A stretch of DNA of 64,000 nucleotides from UBA2357 sp002344625 (GCA_937995335.1 CALKIH010000041.1:62001-126000), one strand, 5' to 3'; positions 9,141 through 19,181 are shown, numbered from the stretch's first letter. Notes: generated by a model not told the origin, from the letters alone. Numbers and translations: made by a program.

Positions 9141-12100
9141 TTAATTTTTTTGCATAGCTTTGAGATGTCCCGATTTTGCTAGATTTATGGACTGTTGATC
9201 CAGTACGATTTGTGTCAGCGAGGTCGCGCTTTCTTGCCATGTCAACCAGGGCATGTCATCCGAGCGTGGGTGCATATCTGCCCGATACAGATCCAGCCAG
9301 TCTCTTACTGCGAGGGCAAGCTGCTGAGGCCCATCAGCGTTGAAATAGTAGGCGTAATCGCCAGCAACTTCATGAAATACCGGCAAATCACGTGCAATGA
9401 TGGGTAATCTGTGCTGAGCGGCTTCGATGAGCGGCAAACCAAAACCCTCGCCATAGGAGGCGGCGATAAGACAGTCGCTCACCAGATAAACCTTTTCCAA
9501 GTATTCATCGCTGATACCTTCTAGCCAGAAGAGCCGCCGATCAAACTCTGGATGCTTTTGCAGACGCTCTACTGCCTCCGGAATATCACGGCGCATCGCC
9601 AGCGGCAGTGCCTTCCATCCCTCATACCCGACGATAACCAAATTGACGTCTACACCATCTCGCCAAAGCTGAGTAAAGGCTTCAATTACCTGAAGATGGC
9701 CCTTGCGTGGTTCAATCGTGCCCACCATTAGGAAACTGATGCGGGACCGGATCTCACTCAGCACGGCTTTCGTGCCATAGGGCAATCCCACGCTTGCTAC
9801 TGAATTCGAAATGTCAGCTCCAAGATGCAACCATTGAACGTCGAAAGGGCGTCGTACTCCGGTGCGCATTCCTGTTTCAGCCATCCACGCTTGAAGGTCG
9901 TCCGCCACCGCGCGAGAAATACAAATGGCTCCATCCCCTCGCAGAATAGTTGACAGCCATCGTTGGTGACCATCATCTGCACCGGGTGGAAAGACTTCGG
10001 GCATACGCAACGGAAGCAAGTCATACACCATGTAATAAACCTTGCATCCCTGCGCTCTATAGCTTGCATGCAGACCAGACTGCTCCGCACAAACGAGCCT
10101 GTCGCCGGAGATATCCAGACCGACTAGCACATCACCACACTGGGGATCGACGGCGTCGTCTTGCAGGACATTCTTCGCCTCCTGCCCCAGCAAACCAAGT
10201 GTATAACCACACGCATGGCGATAGTGCCACCGCCCGCCGGTACTACTTAGGTACACCGGTTCGATCCGATACCCATCTGGAGGAGCGATAAGCAAGGACT
10301 TGACCAAGGCCCGCGCCACCCTTTCGATACCGGTCTTGAGGTCGTTGCTGCAGGTCGCCGTAATATCCAGATAAAGCCGCTTTGCTGGCCGTAATGACGG
10401 GAACGTTGTCGCAAGCGCGCCGGCTAGATTGCTCAGATCGGCGGATTCATGTCCAGCGTGCAACATTTCAGTGATCACGCCAATCAACTCCGGCACTGCT
10501 GTAGCGGAGGCTACATGAAAACCCTCGATTGCCTCGGCGTACGCCCTTGCGCATTGCGAGGGCGCATGATAACGATGGACGACACTCTGTGCTCTCTCCC
10601 CCAGCGCTTGGCGTTGCGCCTCACTACCCCATAAAGTCTCCAATGCAACCGACAGGTGCTCATCGTCAAAGCTATCGGGCAACAACCACACTGCTTCCGC
10701 ATCGAGTTCCGCCATAGATCCGTTGGCATTGACGATGACGGGCAATCCATGATTCATGCAATCCAGAACGGCCGCCGACGTTTCGCCCCTGGAGTCAGTA
10801 CGTAGCTGAACGGCCAGATCCGCTGCAACCAGGTACTGTTGGAACACGCTCTCCAACACAAAACCTGTAATGCGAATACGGTCAGCACATCCGCTGATCT
10901 GAATCATGTCCAACAACTGCGCGCCGTATTCACCGCCATGGTTTTGCCCGACAAAAATTAGATGACATCGTACATCTTTGGCAAGCGAGCTATTCAACCA
11001 TACCCGCAGCAAACGATGATTCTGCTTACTCGGATCAAGAAAACCTAAGCTGCATATGACAAAATCGTTTTCATCCAAGTCGAGCTGTCGCCGAACGACA
11101 TTTCTATCGAGCGGGGTGGCAGCTTGGCGCAATAGAGGAATGACTTTCCAGGCAGTGGCAGTATCTGGTCCGTACCATTCGCTTGCGAGCCTTCGCGAAT
11201 ACTCCGAATGAACGATAATCCCCTGCGCCCTTTGCAGGACCGACCAGTTTGCCGGGTACTTCCTTTTCGCACAATCAATGTCAATACCATACTCTTGCAC
11301 GGCGCGGTAACCATGGCTGCGATACAACTGGATCATCCATGCGTGGCGACAATCGGCAGCCACTTCCAGCCATGACATCAGCCCACTGAGGTAAAAATCG
11401 TGTACCACAACCACTCCGGGGATGTCCTGGAGCAAGTCCAACATGTGCGCATGAAAAGGAGAGTTACCCATCTGGTAGAGCACACGGTCGATATGGTGCA
11501 CATTGGCTCGCAGCCAAGCAATGCTCCGTATGCTGCCGTGCATGTCGACCCAGTGCGTATCGACATCATGATCTTGTTCAACGATGAGTTCGATGTCGTA
11601 ATATTCGGCCAGGGCCGGCAGGAGCGTGGCGCTGTAGTCTGCGATACCCGTACGCTCCGGCGGCAATGGAGACACAAACGCCAGTCTAGCTTTGCGCCGG
11701 CCTTCCAGTAGGTTGACCGCACAATCGGAGGAGATTTGTCGCGTAGTCCATGCGGCAACTGCCTTTCTCGCGGTCGCATCCCAGCAAAATTGCTTGGCTT
11801 GGTTCAAACCGTGCTTGCGCAGCTTTTCGCGGAACTGCTCATCCTCCAGCGCCTGAGCTAGTTTGCGCGCGATATCGACAACACCAAACGGATTGAAAAG
11901 GGCTTCGTCAATCCCAATGACCTCGGGGAGGCTCGTGGTACTGGCACCAATCACCGGTGCGCCGCAGGACATGGCTTCCAGTGCAGGCAGGCCGAAACCT
12001 TCGTGCCAAGAAGGGAAAACGTAAAGCTTGCTAAGATTGTAGATCTGTATAAGTTCTTCGTCGCTGACATAGCCGCTGAACAACAGCTCGTCCGGCCGTA

Positions 12101-12950
12101 GCCCATGATTGCGGGCCATACAGCAAAGTTCGGCAACATTGCCCTCCGGCATCTTGCCGGCGAGGAGAAGTTGGTGAGTCTGGCGCAAAGTAGGGGGCAG
12201 GAGGGACCAAGCTTCGATGAGACGAGGTAGATTTTTTCGCTCATCGGCGCCACCGGTGCAAAGAACAAACGGATGGGTCAAGCCGAATTTGTGGCGCAGG
12301 CCACATGCTGCCTCTTTGGTTACCGTAGCGGGCTGAAATTCTGCCCCAATCGCTGTGGAAACATTGACGATGCGTTCTTCATCCACTCCCAGACAGTCCA
12401 GCCCTTCTTGGCGTGTATAAGCCGAGATGGCGAGGAGTATCCCCGCTTCCTTAAGCGATTTGATCTTGCGTTCATAGTAGGCCGCATAGCTTGGCCTTGG
12501 CTTGAGATAGTGGTCCGGATTAAGTAACGGAATGAGGTCGTACAGGCTAACGCTGACTGGCGTCCGACGGTCGAAGCGCCCGATGCTAGTGACGGCATCA
12601 TCCACATAGCCCTCGAAAAGACTGGTTATGTGGATGATGTCTGGCTGCAGGCTAGCGAGGAAAGCTTCCCGTATCAGTTCTGCAACTTCACGCCTAGCAT
12701 GATTACCCAGGTCTTCTTCCCTGATCGGGCCAGGCGCGCACCAAACACGAATGTGCTCTTGCGGTAACAGGCCATTGAAGGCAGCACGGATGGGCTCGAT
12801 GGTATCGGGGAACAGACCGCTAAGGGCAAGCACGACTTCATGTTCGCCACGGTTGCGCACCACAGCCTCGGCAAACGACAGGGTATAACGCCCGATGCCA
12901 CGGAAACGGCTTTCTGTTTGTGCGCCCTGCATGTCGATAACTATTCTCAC
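9141..12950 (-). CDS. Triple-domain GT4 glycosyltransferase (WbdA-like polymerising transferase candidate)
   Basis: 1269 aa from GTG 12950. That GTG overlaps the TGA of the preceding gene (GTGA), has AAGGA 8 nt upstream and gives the usual start VRIVIDMQG. An ATG at 12992 exists but would overlap more. Three successive GT-B/GT4 domains span roughly residues 1-410, 418-820 and 850-1255. Domain 1 has FRGIGRYTLSFAEA and the E-x7-E motif EGFGLPALE. Domain 2 has PLPPERTGIADYS and RGETSAAVLDCM. Domain 3 has KTGIERVARALV, GTIEPRKGHLQ and EGFGLPLIE. Multi-domain retaining mannosyltransferases of this kind (WbdA of E. coli O8/O9a) polymerise O-polysaccharides. Together with manC, wzm/wzt and the coiled-coil methyltransferase, a polymannan-like product is plausible but not proven. 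Confidence 0.88.
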   Translation of the reverse strand: MRIVIDMQGAQTESRFRGIGRYTLSFAEAVVRNRGEHEVVLALSGLFPDTIEPIRAAFNGLLPQEHIRVWCAPGPIREEDLGNHARREVAELIREAFLASLQPDIIHITSLFEGYVDDAVTSIGRFDRRTPVSVSLYDLIPLLNPDHYLKPRPSYAAYYERKIKSLKEAGILLAISAYTRQEGLDCLGVDEERIVNVSTAIGAEFQPATVTKEAACGLRHKFGLTHPFVLCTGGADERKNLPRLIEAWSLLPPTLRQTHQLLLAGKMPEGNVAELCCMARNHGLRPDELLFSGYVSDEELIQIYNLSKLYVFPSWHEGFGLPALEAMSCGAPVIGASTTSLPEVIGIDEALFNPFGVVDIARKLAQALEDEQFREKLRKHGLNQAKQFCWDATARKAVAAWTTRQISSDCAVNLLEGRRKARLAFVSPLPPERTGIADYSATLLPALAEYYDIELIVEQDHDVDTHWVDMHGSIRSIAWLRANVHHIDRVLYQMGNSPFHAHMLDLLQDIPGVVVVHDFYLSGLMSWLEVAADCRHAWMIQLYRSHGYRAVQEYGIDIDCAKRKYPANWSVLQRAQGIIVHSEYSRRLASEWYGPDTATAWKVIPLLRQAATPLDRNVVRRQLDLDENDFVICSLGFLDPSKQNHRLLRVWLNSSLAKDVRCHLIFVGQNHGGEYGAQLLDMIQISGCADRIRITGFVLESVFQQYLVAADLAVQLRTDSRGETSAAVLDCMNHGLPVIVNANGSMAELDAEAVWLLPDSFDDEHLSVALETLWGSEAQRQALGERAQSVVHRYHAPSQCARAYAEAIEGFHVASATAVPELIGVITEMLHAGHESADLSNLAGALATTFPSLRPAKRLYLDITATCSNDLKTGIERVARALVKSLLIAPPDGYRIEPVYLSSTGGRWHYRHACGYTLGLLGQEAKNVLQDDAVDPQCGDVLVGLDISGDRLVCAEQSGLHASYRAQGCKVYYMVYDLLPLRMPEVFPPGADDGHQRWLSTILRGDGAICISRAVADDLQAWMAETGMRTGVRRPFDVQWLHLGADISNSVASVGLPYGTKAVLSEIRSRISFLMVGTIEPRKGHLQVIEAFTQLWRDGVDVNLVIVGYEGWKALPLAMRRDIPEAVERLQKHPEFDRRLFWLEGISDEYLEKVYLVSDCLIAASYGEGFGLPLIEAAQHRLPIIARDLPVFHEVAGDYAYYFNADGPQQLALAVRDWLDLYRADMHPRSDDMPWLTWQESATSLTQIVLDQQSINLAKSGHLKAMQKN

Positions 12951-13720
12951 TGCACAGATCCTTGCTGGCGCAGTTGCAGCGCTGCTGCGCACAAATCGGC
13001 GTAGATCCTATGAGCATGGCGCGATAGGTGGGACAATTCAGCGCGCCTCTTCTCCCTGAGCGCCTCAATGTGACCAAGAACGAGATCCGCCTGATACAGG
13101 ACGTACAGCGCGGGCCCTCCCAGGACACGGTCCGCCAGCGCGGCCAAGCTTTCGTCCTCGCACAAAACGATATCCGCCTCACACAACGCGCGCCGTTCGA
13201 TTTCGACCATGCGCTCGAGTTGCGCAAGCGGGATACTCGTACCGGCACGCGCCAAATCAATCATACTGAGGCGGTTCAGCCAATACACGACGATACAGCC
13301 GGTGCGATGCGCGAGCGCCGCATGGTTAACCATACCTGGATTAGTGTAAACAAACACATCAGTTGCACCGATCACCTGCCGGATGGCTGCATCAGCAGAG
13401 ACCGCCGTACCCAGCGCTTCATACAGGTCCAGTTCAAGCAGCGTATCAACCCCTCCATTTTCACGCGCAAGCGCCCGCTGTACGTGAAACTTGGCGGACA
13501 TCAGGCCTGTGCAAGCGCCGAACAAAGAACCGACATCACCAGCCCGGATGGATTCACACAGCGACAACCCTCCAAACGAGACGACATTGCAGTCCGCACC
13601 CAGGCACATCGACAAACGGGCAATCGCGACATCGGACAGCGCCAAATCACTCAAGAGGCAAATAACCGCTTTGGCATTATGATATTCAACTTTTATTGCT
13701 TTTCCCTCCAAGCAAGCCAC
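12947..13720 (-). CDS. Unknown 257-aa protein of the glycan locus (GT-B-half-like)
   Basis: No family recognised. It is soluble, with alternating hydrophobic strands and helices (AVICLLSDLALSD, DVFVYTNPGMVNHAALAHRT, CIVVYWLNRLS, ADIVLCEDESLAALADRV) that recall one Rossmann half of a GT-B enzyme, but no donor-binding motif is seen. The start is uncertain. The annotated GTG (13720) has no ribosome site, while a strong GGAGGG lies just inside the frame, 8 nt before an ATA codon; an ATA start, giving a protein about 8 residues shorter, is possible. Its stop overlaps the GTG of the triple glycosyltransferase, so the two are coupled. A partner or accessory protein of that enzyme is a reasonable guess. 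Confidence 0.65.
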   Translation of the reverse strand: MACLEGKAIKVEYHNAKAVICLLSDLALSDVAIARLSMCLGADCNVVSFGGLSLCESIRAGDVGSLFGACTGLMSAKFHVQRALARENGGVDTLLELDLYEALGTAVSADAAIRQVIGATDVFVYTNPGMVNHAALAHRTGCIVVYWLNRLSMIDLARAGTSIPLAQLERMVEIERRALCEADIVLCEDESLAALADRVLGGPALYVLYQADLVLGHIEALREKRRAELSHLSRHAHRIYADLCAAALQLRQQGSVQ

Positions 13721-13784
13721 ATAACTGCCCTGCGTTAACCGGCACGATCAGCGCACGGCATTCCGGCTAGCATCCAGTAGTTGC

Positions 13785-15683
13785 TCAGGCCTTTCGTGCG
13801 ATGATCGAATAGTCTTGCGCCCAGCCCATACGCTCTATCAGCGGATTGCTCCGATCCACGCCGTCGGGAATAGGATGTGGATGTAGACGCAGGATTTTTG
13901 TCCTCACAAACCCGCGGGCCTCGACGACAAAGCGGATCATCTCGGGCGGCAAAGGATTGAGGTGAGTGGGGTCATAGTAAAAATTGCACGACCCCACCAA
14001 GATGTTCTCCGGATTAGGCGTTTCGAATATTACAATGCCGCCCGGCCTCAACACGCGCAAGGACTCATCGAACAGCGTTACGAGACGGCTGAACGGTAGA
14101 TGCTCAATGATATGAAAACCTGTGACAGCCCCCAGTGAATTACTCGGAAGCGACCGCAAGTAATCAATGGCGTCCCCTTCCGTGACGTCGAAACCGGCCT
14201 CACGGCACTGAGCGATCATGACCCGGTTGAGGTCCAACCCCCGGCCAACCAGGCCTTCATCGTGCAGTAGTTCCAGCCATTCGCCCCGCCCGCAACCAAT
14301 ATCCAAGACAGGTGTATCAGCAGAGCCAATCTGGGCATCATGCAGAACAGGCAGATACACACGGACCCTGTTCTTGATATCTTCCCTGGTTCCCCGGAAC
14401 TGATCCTCGAAGGCAACGTAGAATGCATCGAGCAGGTGCTGTTCTTCATCAACCATGGCAACGATCTGCTCCTGCGAGATCGGCGCTGGCAGGCGCTTGC
14501 GCGCCTCTTCGAGCAACAAGCGCAACCTACGCTCTTGATCGAGCACGTTAAGTTTGAGATCGGCCAAACCACTCTCGAGTGCTCTGCCGCGTTCGCTATC
14601 AGCCGTGGCAATCCGGGCAAGCTCACCAGCATCGACCTTTTGCTGCAACTGCTCCATGAACACCGCACCGAATTGCTCCGCAGACTGCTGCAGTCCCGTA
14701 GCCAGGGCATGCAGTGATTCAAGCTCCGTTCGATCGGGCTTCTCCATCAGTATCGACGACAAGGACACCAGCTCCTCCCGCCCCGCACATTTCGAAAGTC
14801 CCGCACCAAGCTCTTCGGTCGATTGTCGTAGCCCTGCCGCCAGAACCTCCAACGCCGTGCGGTTGCTCTCCAAATGCGACGACAACACCTCCAGGTCATC
14901 ACGGCTCGCGCGCATCGCGAGTTCGGCCCCGAGCCGCTTGCCCGCTTGCTGGAGTTCCGAGTCGAGCGCCAGTACTGCCGCAATGATTTGAGACATGGCA
15001 GACTTCTCGCTCTTGCGGGCAAGTCGCCCGGACATGCGGGAAATCAGACCCTGCAGTTCGTGGGCAGCCAGAATCGTGACGTTGAGTTGGTTGCGCAACT
15101 CTTCGTCACGCGCCTGACTGTGAGCCTCGTCTCGTTCCGCGATGGCGATACGCTGGCATTCCTGCGCACGCTGACTGCGCTCGAGGTCCGGCAGGTGCCA
15201 GATCAGCGAAAGGATCCGAACGATACGCCCGAGCAGCGGAATACGATACAGCCTCTGGAGGGCCCACGCCCGCCACAGACCGGGCACGGTGCATCCGTGC
15301 TTGCGGCCTTCCACGCTGTAACGCAGACGACCTAGCAAATCCACCTTCGCAGCTCCCTCACGCAGTTCGGCAAGGTAATGCTGATAACCGGCCGAGTCAG
15401 GTGTCCTGCCCAACAGGACCTCATAGGCCAGCACGATGAACTGGGAATCATGGTGTTGCAGCAAGGACGCCAGATCACAAGGCCCGCCTCGAGGCAAAGA
15501 TGGCGCGGACTGGTACGTAATCGGCTGACGACCATGCAGTGATGCGAGGGGGATGCCTGGCTGCGGAAAGCCCTCGGCGACGTCTGGGTGCTCGGAGGAC
15601 GACGGCCCACTGTCAGCAGCTATCTCTTCGCTGATACGCAGCAGGATGGCTTCAATCTCGGCGGGCTGTAGTTCGTTACTCAT
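13785..15683 (-). CDS. WbdD-like protein: DUF4214, long coiled coil and SAM methyltransferase
   Basis: 632 aa from ATG 15683, which overlaps the end of wzt by 8 nt; an upstream start at 15731 would overlap it by 56 nt. In order: an N-terminal helix (PAEIEAILLRISEEIAAD), DUF4214 at about 72-130 (LLGRTPDSAGYQHYL), an amphipathic segment (YRIPLLGRIVRILSLIW, about 146-163), a coiled coil at about 170-400 with repeated L-heptads, and a class I methyltransferase from about 440 (VLDIGCGRGEW, ETPNPENILVG). In E. coli O8/O9a, WbdD ends chain growth by methylation, and its coiled coil sets chain length. No kinase domain is seen here. It sits between wzt and the polymerising transferase, as expected for a chain terminator; that role is inferred. 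Confidence 0.85.
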   Translation of the reverse strand: MSNELQPAEIEAILLRISEEIAADSGPSSSEHPDVAEGFPQPGIPLASLHGRQPITYQSAPSLPRGGPCDLASLLQHHDSQFIVLAYEVLLGRTPDSAGYQHYLAELREGAAKVDLLGRLRYSVEGRKHGCTVPGLWRAWALQRLYRIPLLGRIVRILSLIWHLPDLERSQRAQECQRIAIAERDEAHSQARDEELRNQLNVTILAAHELQGLISRMSGRLARKSEKSAMSQIIAAVLALDSELQQAGKRLGAELAMRASRDDLEVLSSHLESNRTALEVLAAGLRQSTEELGAGLSKCAGREELVSLSSILMEKPDRTELESLHALATGLQQSAEQFGAVFMEQLQQKVDAGELARIATADSERGRALESGLADLKLNVLDQERRLRLLLEEARKRLPAPISQEQIVAMVDEEQHLLDAFYVAFEDQFRGTREDIKNRVRVYLPVLHDAQIGSADTPVLDIGCGRGEWLELLHDEGLVGRGLDLNRVMIAQCREAGFDVTEGDAIDYLRSLPSNSLGAVTGFHIIEHLPFSRLVTLFDESLRVLRPGGIVIFETPNPENILVGSCNFYYDPTHLNPLPPEMIRFVVEARGFVRTKILRLHPHPIPDGVDRSNPLIERMGWAQDYSIIARKA

Positions 15684-16902
15684 GATTCTGACACCATTCG
15701 ACGTCGACCGGCAGGTTGCATACGCCAACACCGAGCGGCAGCGCGCCTGGCACGACCTGAAACACGAGCGCCCGATCCCACCAGTCGAAATTGCTTCCTA
15801 TGTGCGCATCGTCGCGATGAAGCGCTACCGATGCACTGAATGTGCCCAGCCCAAGAAGAAGTCTAGGAAAAACAAAATCGACCTGGAAGGCTTCGCCGGC
15901 AACAATCGCCCTACCGGGCTTGCCGAGATGGAAAGTATTGGTGCCGAACACGTCGTTACCCAGACGATCTCGAATGGCAATGCCCACCGTGAGATCATCG
16001 ATCGCGTCGCGACATTCGCCTCGCACGCGCAAGCTCACCGCTTCACCACAAGCAGCCGCACGCGTGGATTCACCGCCAACGAGCAAGTCCACCGAAGAGA
16101 TACTGGCCGCGCCATTGCCGGAGCGGGTCTGGCGTTGCCCGGTGAGTCGCTCTTCCTGCTCGATGCGGTAGTCCGCCTCTTGTTTGGCGACCACGGCATT
16201 GTAGTAATCGAGCACCGCGTCGGGCGTGCCATCGCGCACCGCGACGCCGTTTTCGATCAGGATGGCGCGGTCGCACAACGTTTTGACTGCAGTAGGGTCA
16301 TGCGAGACGAACAGCAGGGTGGTGCCCTGATCGCGGAAGCTACGGATGCGATCGAAACTCTTGTGGGAAAAATACGCGTCCCCCACCGACAACGCCTCAT
16401 CGACGATGAGGATTTCCGGCCGCAGCATGGTTGCGACACTGAAAGCCAGCCGCACCATCATCCCACTGGAGTACACCCTGACCGGCTGATCGATGTAGTC
16501 GCCGATTTCGGCGAAAGCTTCGACCTCCGGCATTTTCTCGGTGATGAGCTCGCCGGGTATCCCTTGCAATTGCCCCGCCATATACACGTTCTGCCGCCCG
16601 GTGAAATCCGGGTGAAACCCCATACCCAGCTCAAGCAATGCAGCGATGCGCCCCCCCACCTGGAGATGCCCGGTGGTGGGGCGCGTCGTGCCGGTGACGA
16701 TCTTGAGCAACGTACTCTTGCCGGCGCCATTGGCTCCCACCAATGCTACCGCTTCACCGGCCGATACCGCAAAGCTCACGTCACGCAACACCCAACGGAG
16801 TTCGTGCTGGGTGCCCAGCCCACACCACTCGGCCAAACGCCCCCAACCCTTGGGGTAGCGCTTGTAGGCTTTACCGACACCGGAAAGAGTCAGATGCCCC
16901 AT
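15676..16902 (-). CDS. wzt: Polysaccharide ABC exporter ATP-binding subunit with C-terminal substrate domain
   Basis: 408 aa. The nucleotide-binding domain (1-245) has Walker A (GANGAGKSTLLK), the signature region YSSGMMVRLAFSVAT and Walker B ILIVDEALSVGD. Residues about 260-408 form a separate beta-rich domain (VSLRVRGECRDAIDDLTVGI, LGNDVFGTN), the Wzt C-terminal carbohydrate-binding type that reads the terminal modification of O8/O9a-like chains. The start overlaps the wzm stop by one base (TGATG). The preceding gene supplies the membrane subunit; the following one is the presumed terminator whose product would be recognised here. Confidence 0.95.
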   Translation of the reverse strand: MGHLTLSGVGKAYKRYPKGWGRLAEWCGLGTQHELRWVLRDVSFAVSAGEAVALVGANGAGKSTLLKIVTGTTRPTTGHLQVGGRIAALLELGMGFHPDFTGRQNVYMAGQLQGIPGELITEKMPEVEAFAEIGDYIDQPVRVYSSGMMVRLAFSVATMLRPEILIVDEALSVGDAYFSHKSFDRIRSFRDQGTTLLFVSHDPTAVKTLCDRAILIENGVAVRDGTPDAVLDYYNAVVAKQEADYRIEQEERLTGQRQTRSGNGAASISSVDLLVGGESTRAAACGEAVSLRVRGECRDAIDDLTVGIAIRDRLGNDVFGTNTFHLGKPGRAIVAGEAFQVDFVFPRLLLGLGTFSASVALHRDDAHIGSNFDWWDRALVFQVVPGALPLGVGVCNLPVDVEWCQNHE

Positions 16903-17702
16903 CAGAGTTCATCCACGATTTCGCCTTGCAGGCGATGAAAGGCATACATGCCGACAAACAGTAGGATCACCGTAAGCACTGCGGGATAGACGAGATGAGG
17001 CCAGTCGGGCATGGTCTGCTCAAGGAAGATCGTCTGGTGCGCACGGATGATCGGCCATACCGGGTTGAGTTCGATCGCACGGCTTACCGGCTCGGGAAGG
17101 ATCGTGACCGGGTAGACGATGGGTGTGAGCCAGAACCAGAATTGCAGGATGACGCCGACCGCCTGCCCTACGTCGCGATAGAAAGTGTTGATCGTAGCCA
17201 GCAGGATCCCCAATCCAATCGCAAGCCCCGTCTGCAGCAATACGATGGGGATCGCCCACAAGACGACCCAGCCCGGGAACTGGCCGATCACCAGCAGCAC
17301 CGCAATGAACACCCCGATGACGATCGTAAAATGCAACCAACTGGACAACACGACGATCACGGGAAGACACAGCTTGGGAAAACTGACCTTCTTCAGCAAA
17401 CCTGCGTTGTCAACGAAAATGCTGACCCCGCGCCCAAGAGTCTCAGCGAACAGCCCCCAGGTAAGCACACCGGCGCACAGGTAGATACTGAAGGCGTATG
17501 GCGTATCGTGCCCGGCCAGTGTCGGACGCAGCAGTTCGGCAAAGATCAGGGTGTAGATGGTGATCATCGCCAGCGGATGGGCGATGACCCAGAACACCCC
17601 GAACTGGGTGCGCAGATAGCGTGACTGGAACTCGCGACGCACGGCCCCCTTGATGAAGCCGCGATAGGCCCACAAGTCGCGGAGCATGCCCATGGAGATC
17701 AT
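16902..17702 (-). CDS. wzm: Polysaccharide ABC exporter permease
   Basis: 266 aa with six hydrophobic segments and the ABC-2 transporter pattern of Wzm/KpsM/TagG (RREFQSRYLRTQFGVFWVI near the start; FWFWLTPIVYPVTILPE before the last helices). GGAGG lies 6 nt before ATG 17702, supporting that start over the in-frame ATGs 3 and 5 codons downstream. It forms the membrane channel for the lipid-linked glycan with Wzt. Confidence 0.95.
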   Translation of the reverse strand: MISMGMLRDLWAYRGFIKGAVRREFQSRYLRTQFGVFWVIAHPLAMITIYTLIFAELLRPTLAGHDTPYAFSIYLCAGVLTWGLFAETLGRGVSIFVDNAGLLKKVSFPKLCLPVIVVLSSWLHFTIVIGVFIAVLLVIGQFPGWVVLWAIPIVLLQTGLAIGLGILLATINTFYRDVGQAVGVILQFWFWLTPIVYPVTILPEPVSRAIELNPVWPIIRAHQTIFLEQTMPDWPHLVYPAVLTVILLFVGMYAFHRLQGEIVDEL

Positions 17703-17744
17703 CTCGCCCCTCCGACAGACAGCACAGGTCTCGCCCCGATAGCG

Positions 17745-19181
17745 TCAGGCGCGACCATAAACGTCCTCGAAGCGCACAATGTCGTCCTCACCAAGGTAAT
17801 CACCGCTCTGTACTTCGATCATCACCAGATCAACCTTGCCCGGGTTCTCCAGCCGATGCTTGTGGCCTGCCGGGATGTAAGTGGATTCATTGGTATTGAC
17901 CAGCATCTCGCTGTCGCCATTGACCACCCTGGCCATACCCGCAACGATGATCCAGTGCTCGCTGCGGTGGTAATGCATCTGCAACGAGAGCGCAGCGCCC
18001 GGTTTGACCTCAATGCGTTTGATCTTGTACCGACTGGCGTCTTCCAGCACGGTATAGGTGCCCCAGGGGCGATGCACGGTGCGATGGAGGTTGTAGGCTT
18101 CATGGCCGAGATTCTTGAGCTGCCCGACAATACTCTTCACCGCCTGCACCTTCCCACGGTCCGCCACCAGCAGAGCATCGGGGGTATCGACCACGACCAG
18201 ATCGCGTACACCCACAAGACCGACGACGCGCTCGCGGCTCTGCACGTAACAGCCTGAGGCCTCATGGACCAGCGCATGGCCGTCGATGCGGTTGCCGGCG
18301 TCATCGGCCGACAGCAATTCTGAGACCGCGCCCCATGAGCCAATGTCGCTCCAGCCGATCTCACACGGGACAACCGCCACTTTTGTAGAACGCTCCATCA
18401 ACGCGTAATCGATAGAGATATCCTGCACCGCCAGCAGATGTTCGTGCGAAAGCTCGACCGTAACCCCGGTCGATTCCGTGGCTAACCGTGAGGCAGCGTA
18501 GCAGGTTCGTACCGATTGCAGCAGTTCCGGCACATGCCGATCGAGCTCATCGAGCACGGCACCAGCGGTGCAGCAGAACATGCCGGCATTCCACACGTAG
18601 TTGCCGCCGGCCACATATTCACACGCGCGCTCGGCGGTTGGCTTTTCTACGAAGCGGTGAACGGCGAATGCACCGTCCCCCACCGGAGCATTGGAATCGA
18701 GCTCGATATAGCCGAAGCCTGTTTCGGGCGCGGTGGGGCGGATACCGAAAGTGACCAGCTGTCCCTCCCGAGCGACCGCAACAGCCCGATCGACCGCCAC
18801 CTGGAAGGCGGCGTGATCATGAATCAGGTGATCGGCCGGCAGCACCAGCAGCACCGCATCGGCACCGTGGCGCGCCTGGGCCACGAGGGCGGAAAAAGCG
18901 ACAGCCGGCGCTGTATTGCGACCCACGGTTTCGAGCACAAAGCTCAACGGCACGTCCAGCTCGGAAAGCTCACGGTACTCGTCCCGGGTCTTGAAATAGA
19001 GCTCGCGGTTGGTGACGGTGATGATTTCGCCAACCCCTTCCAATGCATGCGCACGGGCACACGCTTTCTGCAACAGGGAAAAACCGTCCGCCAGCCGCAT
19101 GAAGGGCTTCGGATGGGATTGACGTGATACCGGCCAGAGGCGGGTACCGGCACCGCCCGATAGGACAACGGGAATCAACAT
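17745..19181 (-). CDS. manC: Mannose-1-phosphate guanylyltransferase / mannose-6-phosphate isomerase (bifunctional)
   Basis: 478 aa, the usual length of type II PMI/GMP enzymes. The N-terminal nucleotidyltransferase domain has the pyrophosphorylase signature GGAGTRLWPVSR and FVEKPTAE. The C-terminal cupin isomerase domain has RPWGTYTVLED, VKPGAALSLQMHYHRSEHW and YIPAGHKHRLENPG. It makes GDP-mannose in the cytoplasm. AAGGA lies 8 nt before ATG 19181. As the first gene of the minus-strand unit, it points to mannose or a GDP-mannose-derived sugar (rhamnose, fucose) in the exported chain. It is separated by 151 bp from the divergent gene at 19333; the shared promoter could not be pinned down. Confidence 0.95.
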   Translation of the reverse strand: MLIPVVLSGGAGTRLWPVSRQSHPKPFMRLADGFSLLQKACARAHALEGVGEIITVTNRELYFKTRDEYRELSELDVPLSFVLETVGRNTAPAVAFSALVAQARHGADAVLLVLPADHLIHDHAAFQVAVDRAVAVAREGQLVTFGIRPTAPETGFGYIELDSNAPVGDGAFAVHRFVEKPTAERACEYVAGGNYVWNAGMFCCTAGAVLDELDRHVPELLQSVRTCYAASRLATESTGVTVELSHEHLLAVQDISIDYALMERSTKVAVVPCEIGWSDIGSWGAVSELLSADDAGNRIDGHALVHEASGCYVQSRERVVGLVGVRDLVVVDTPDALLVADRGKVQAVKSIVGQLKNLGHEAYNLHRTVHRPWGTYTVLEDASRYKIKRIEVKPGAALSLQMHYHRSEHWIIVAGMARVVNGDSEMLVNTNESTYIPAGHKHRLENPGKVDLVMIEVQSGDYLGEDDIVRFEDVYGRA

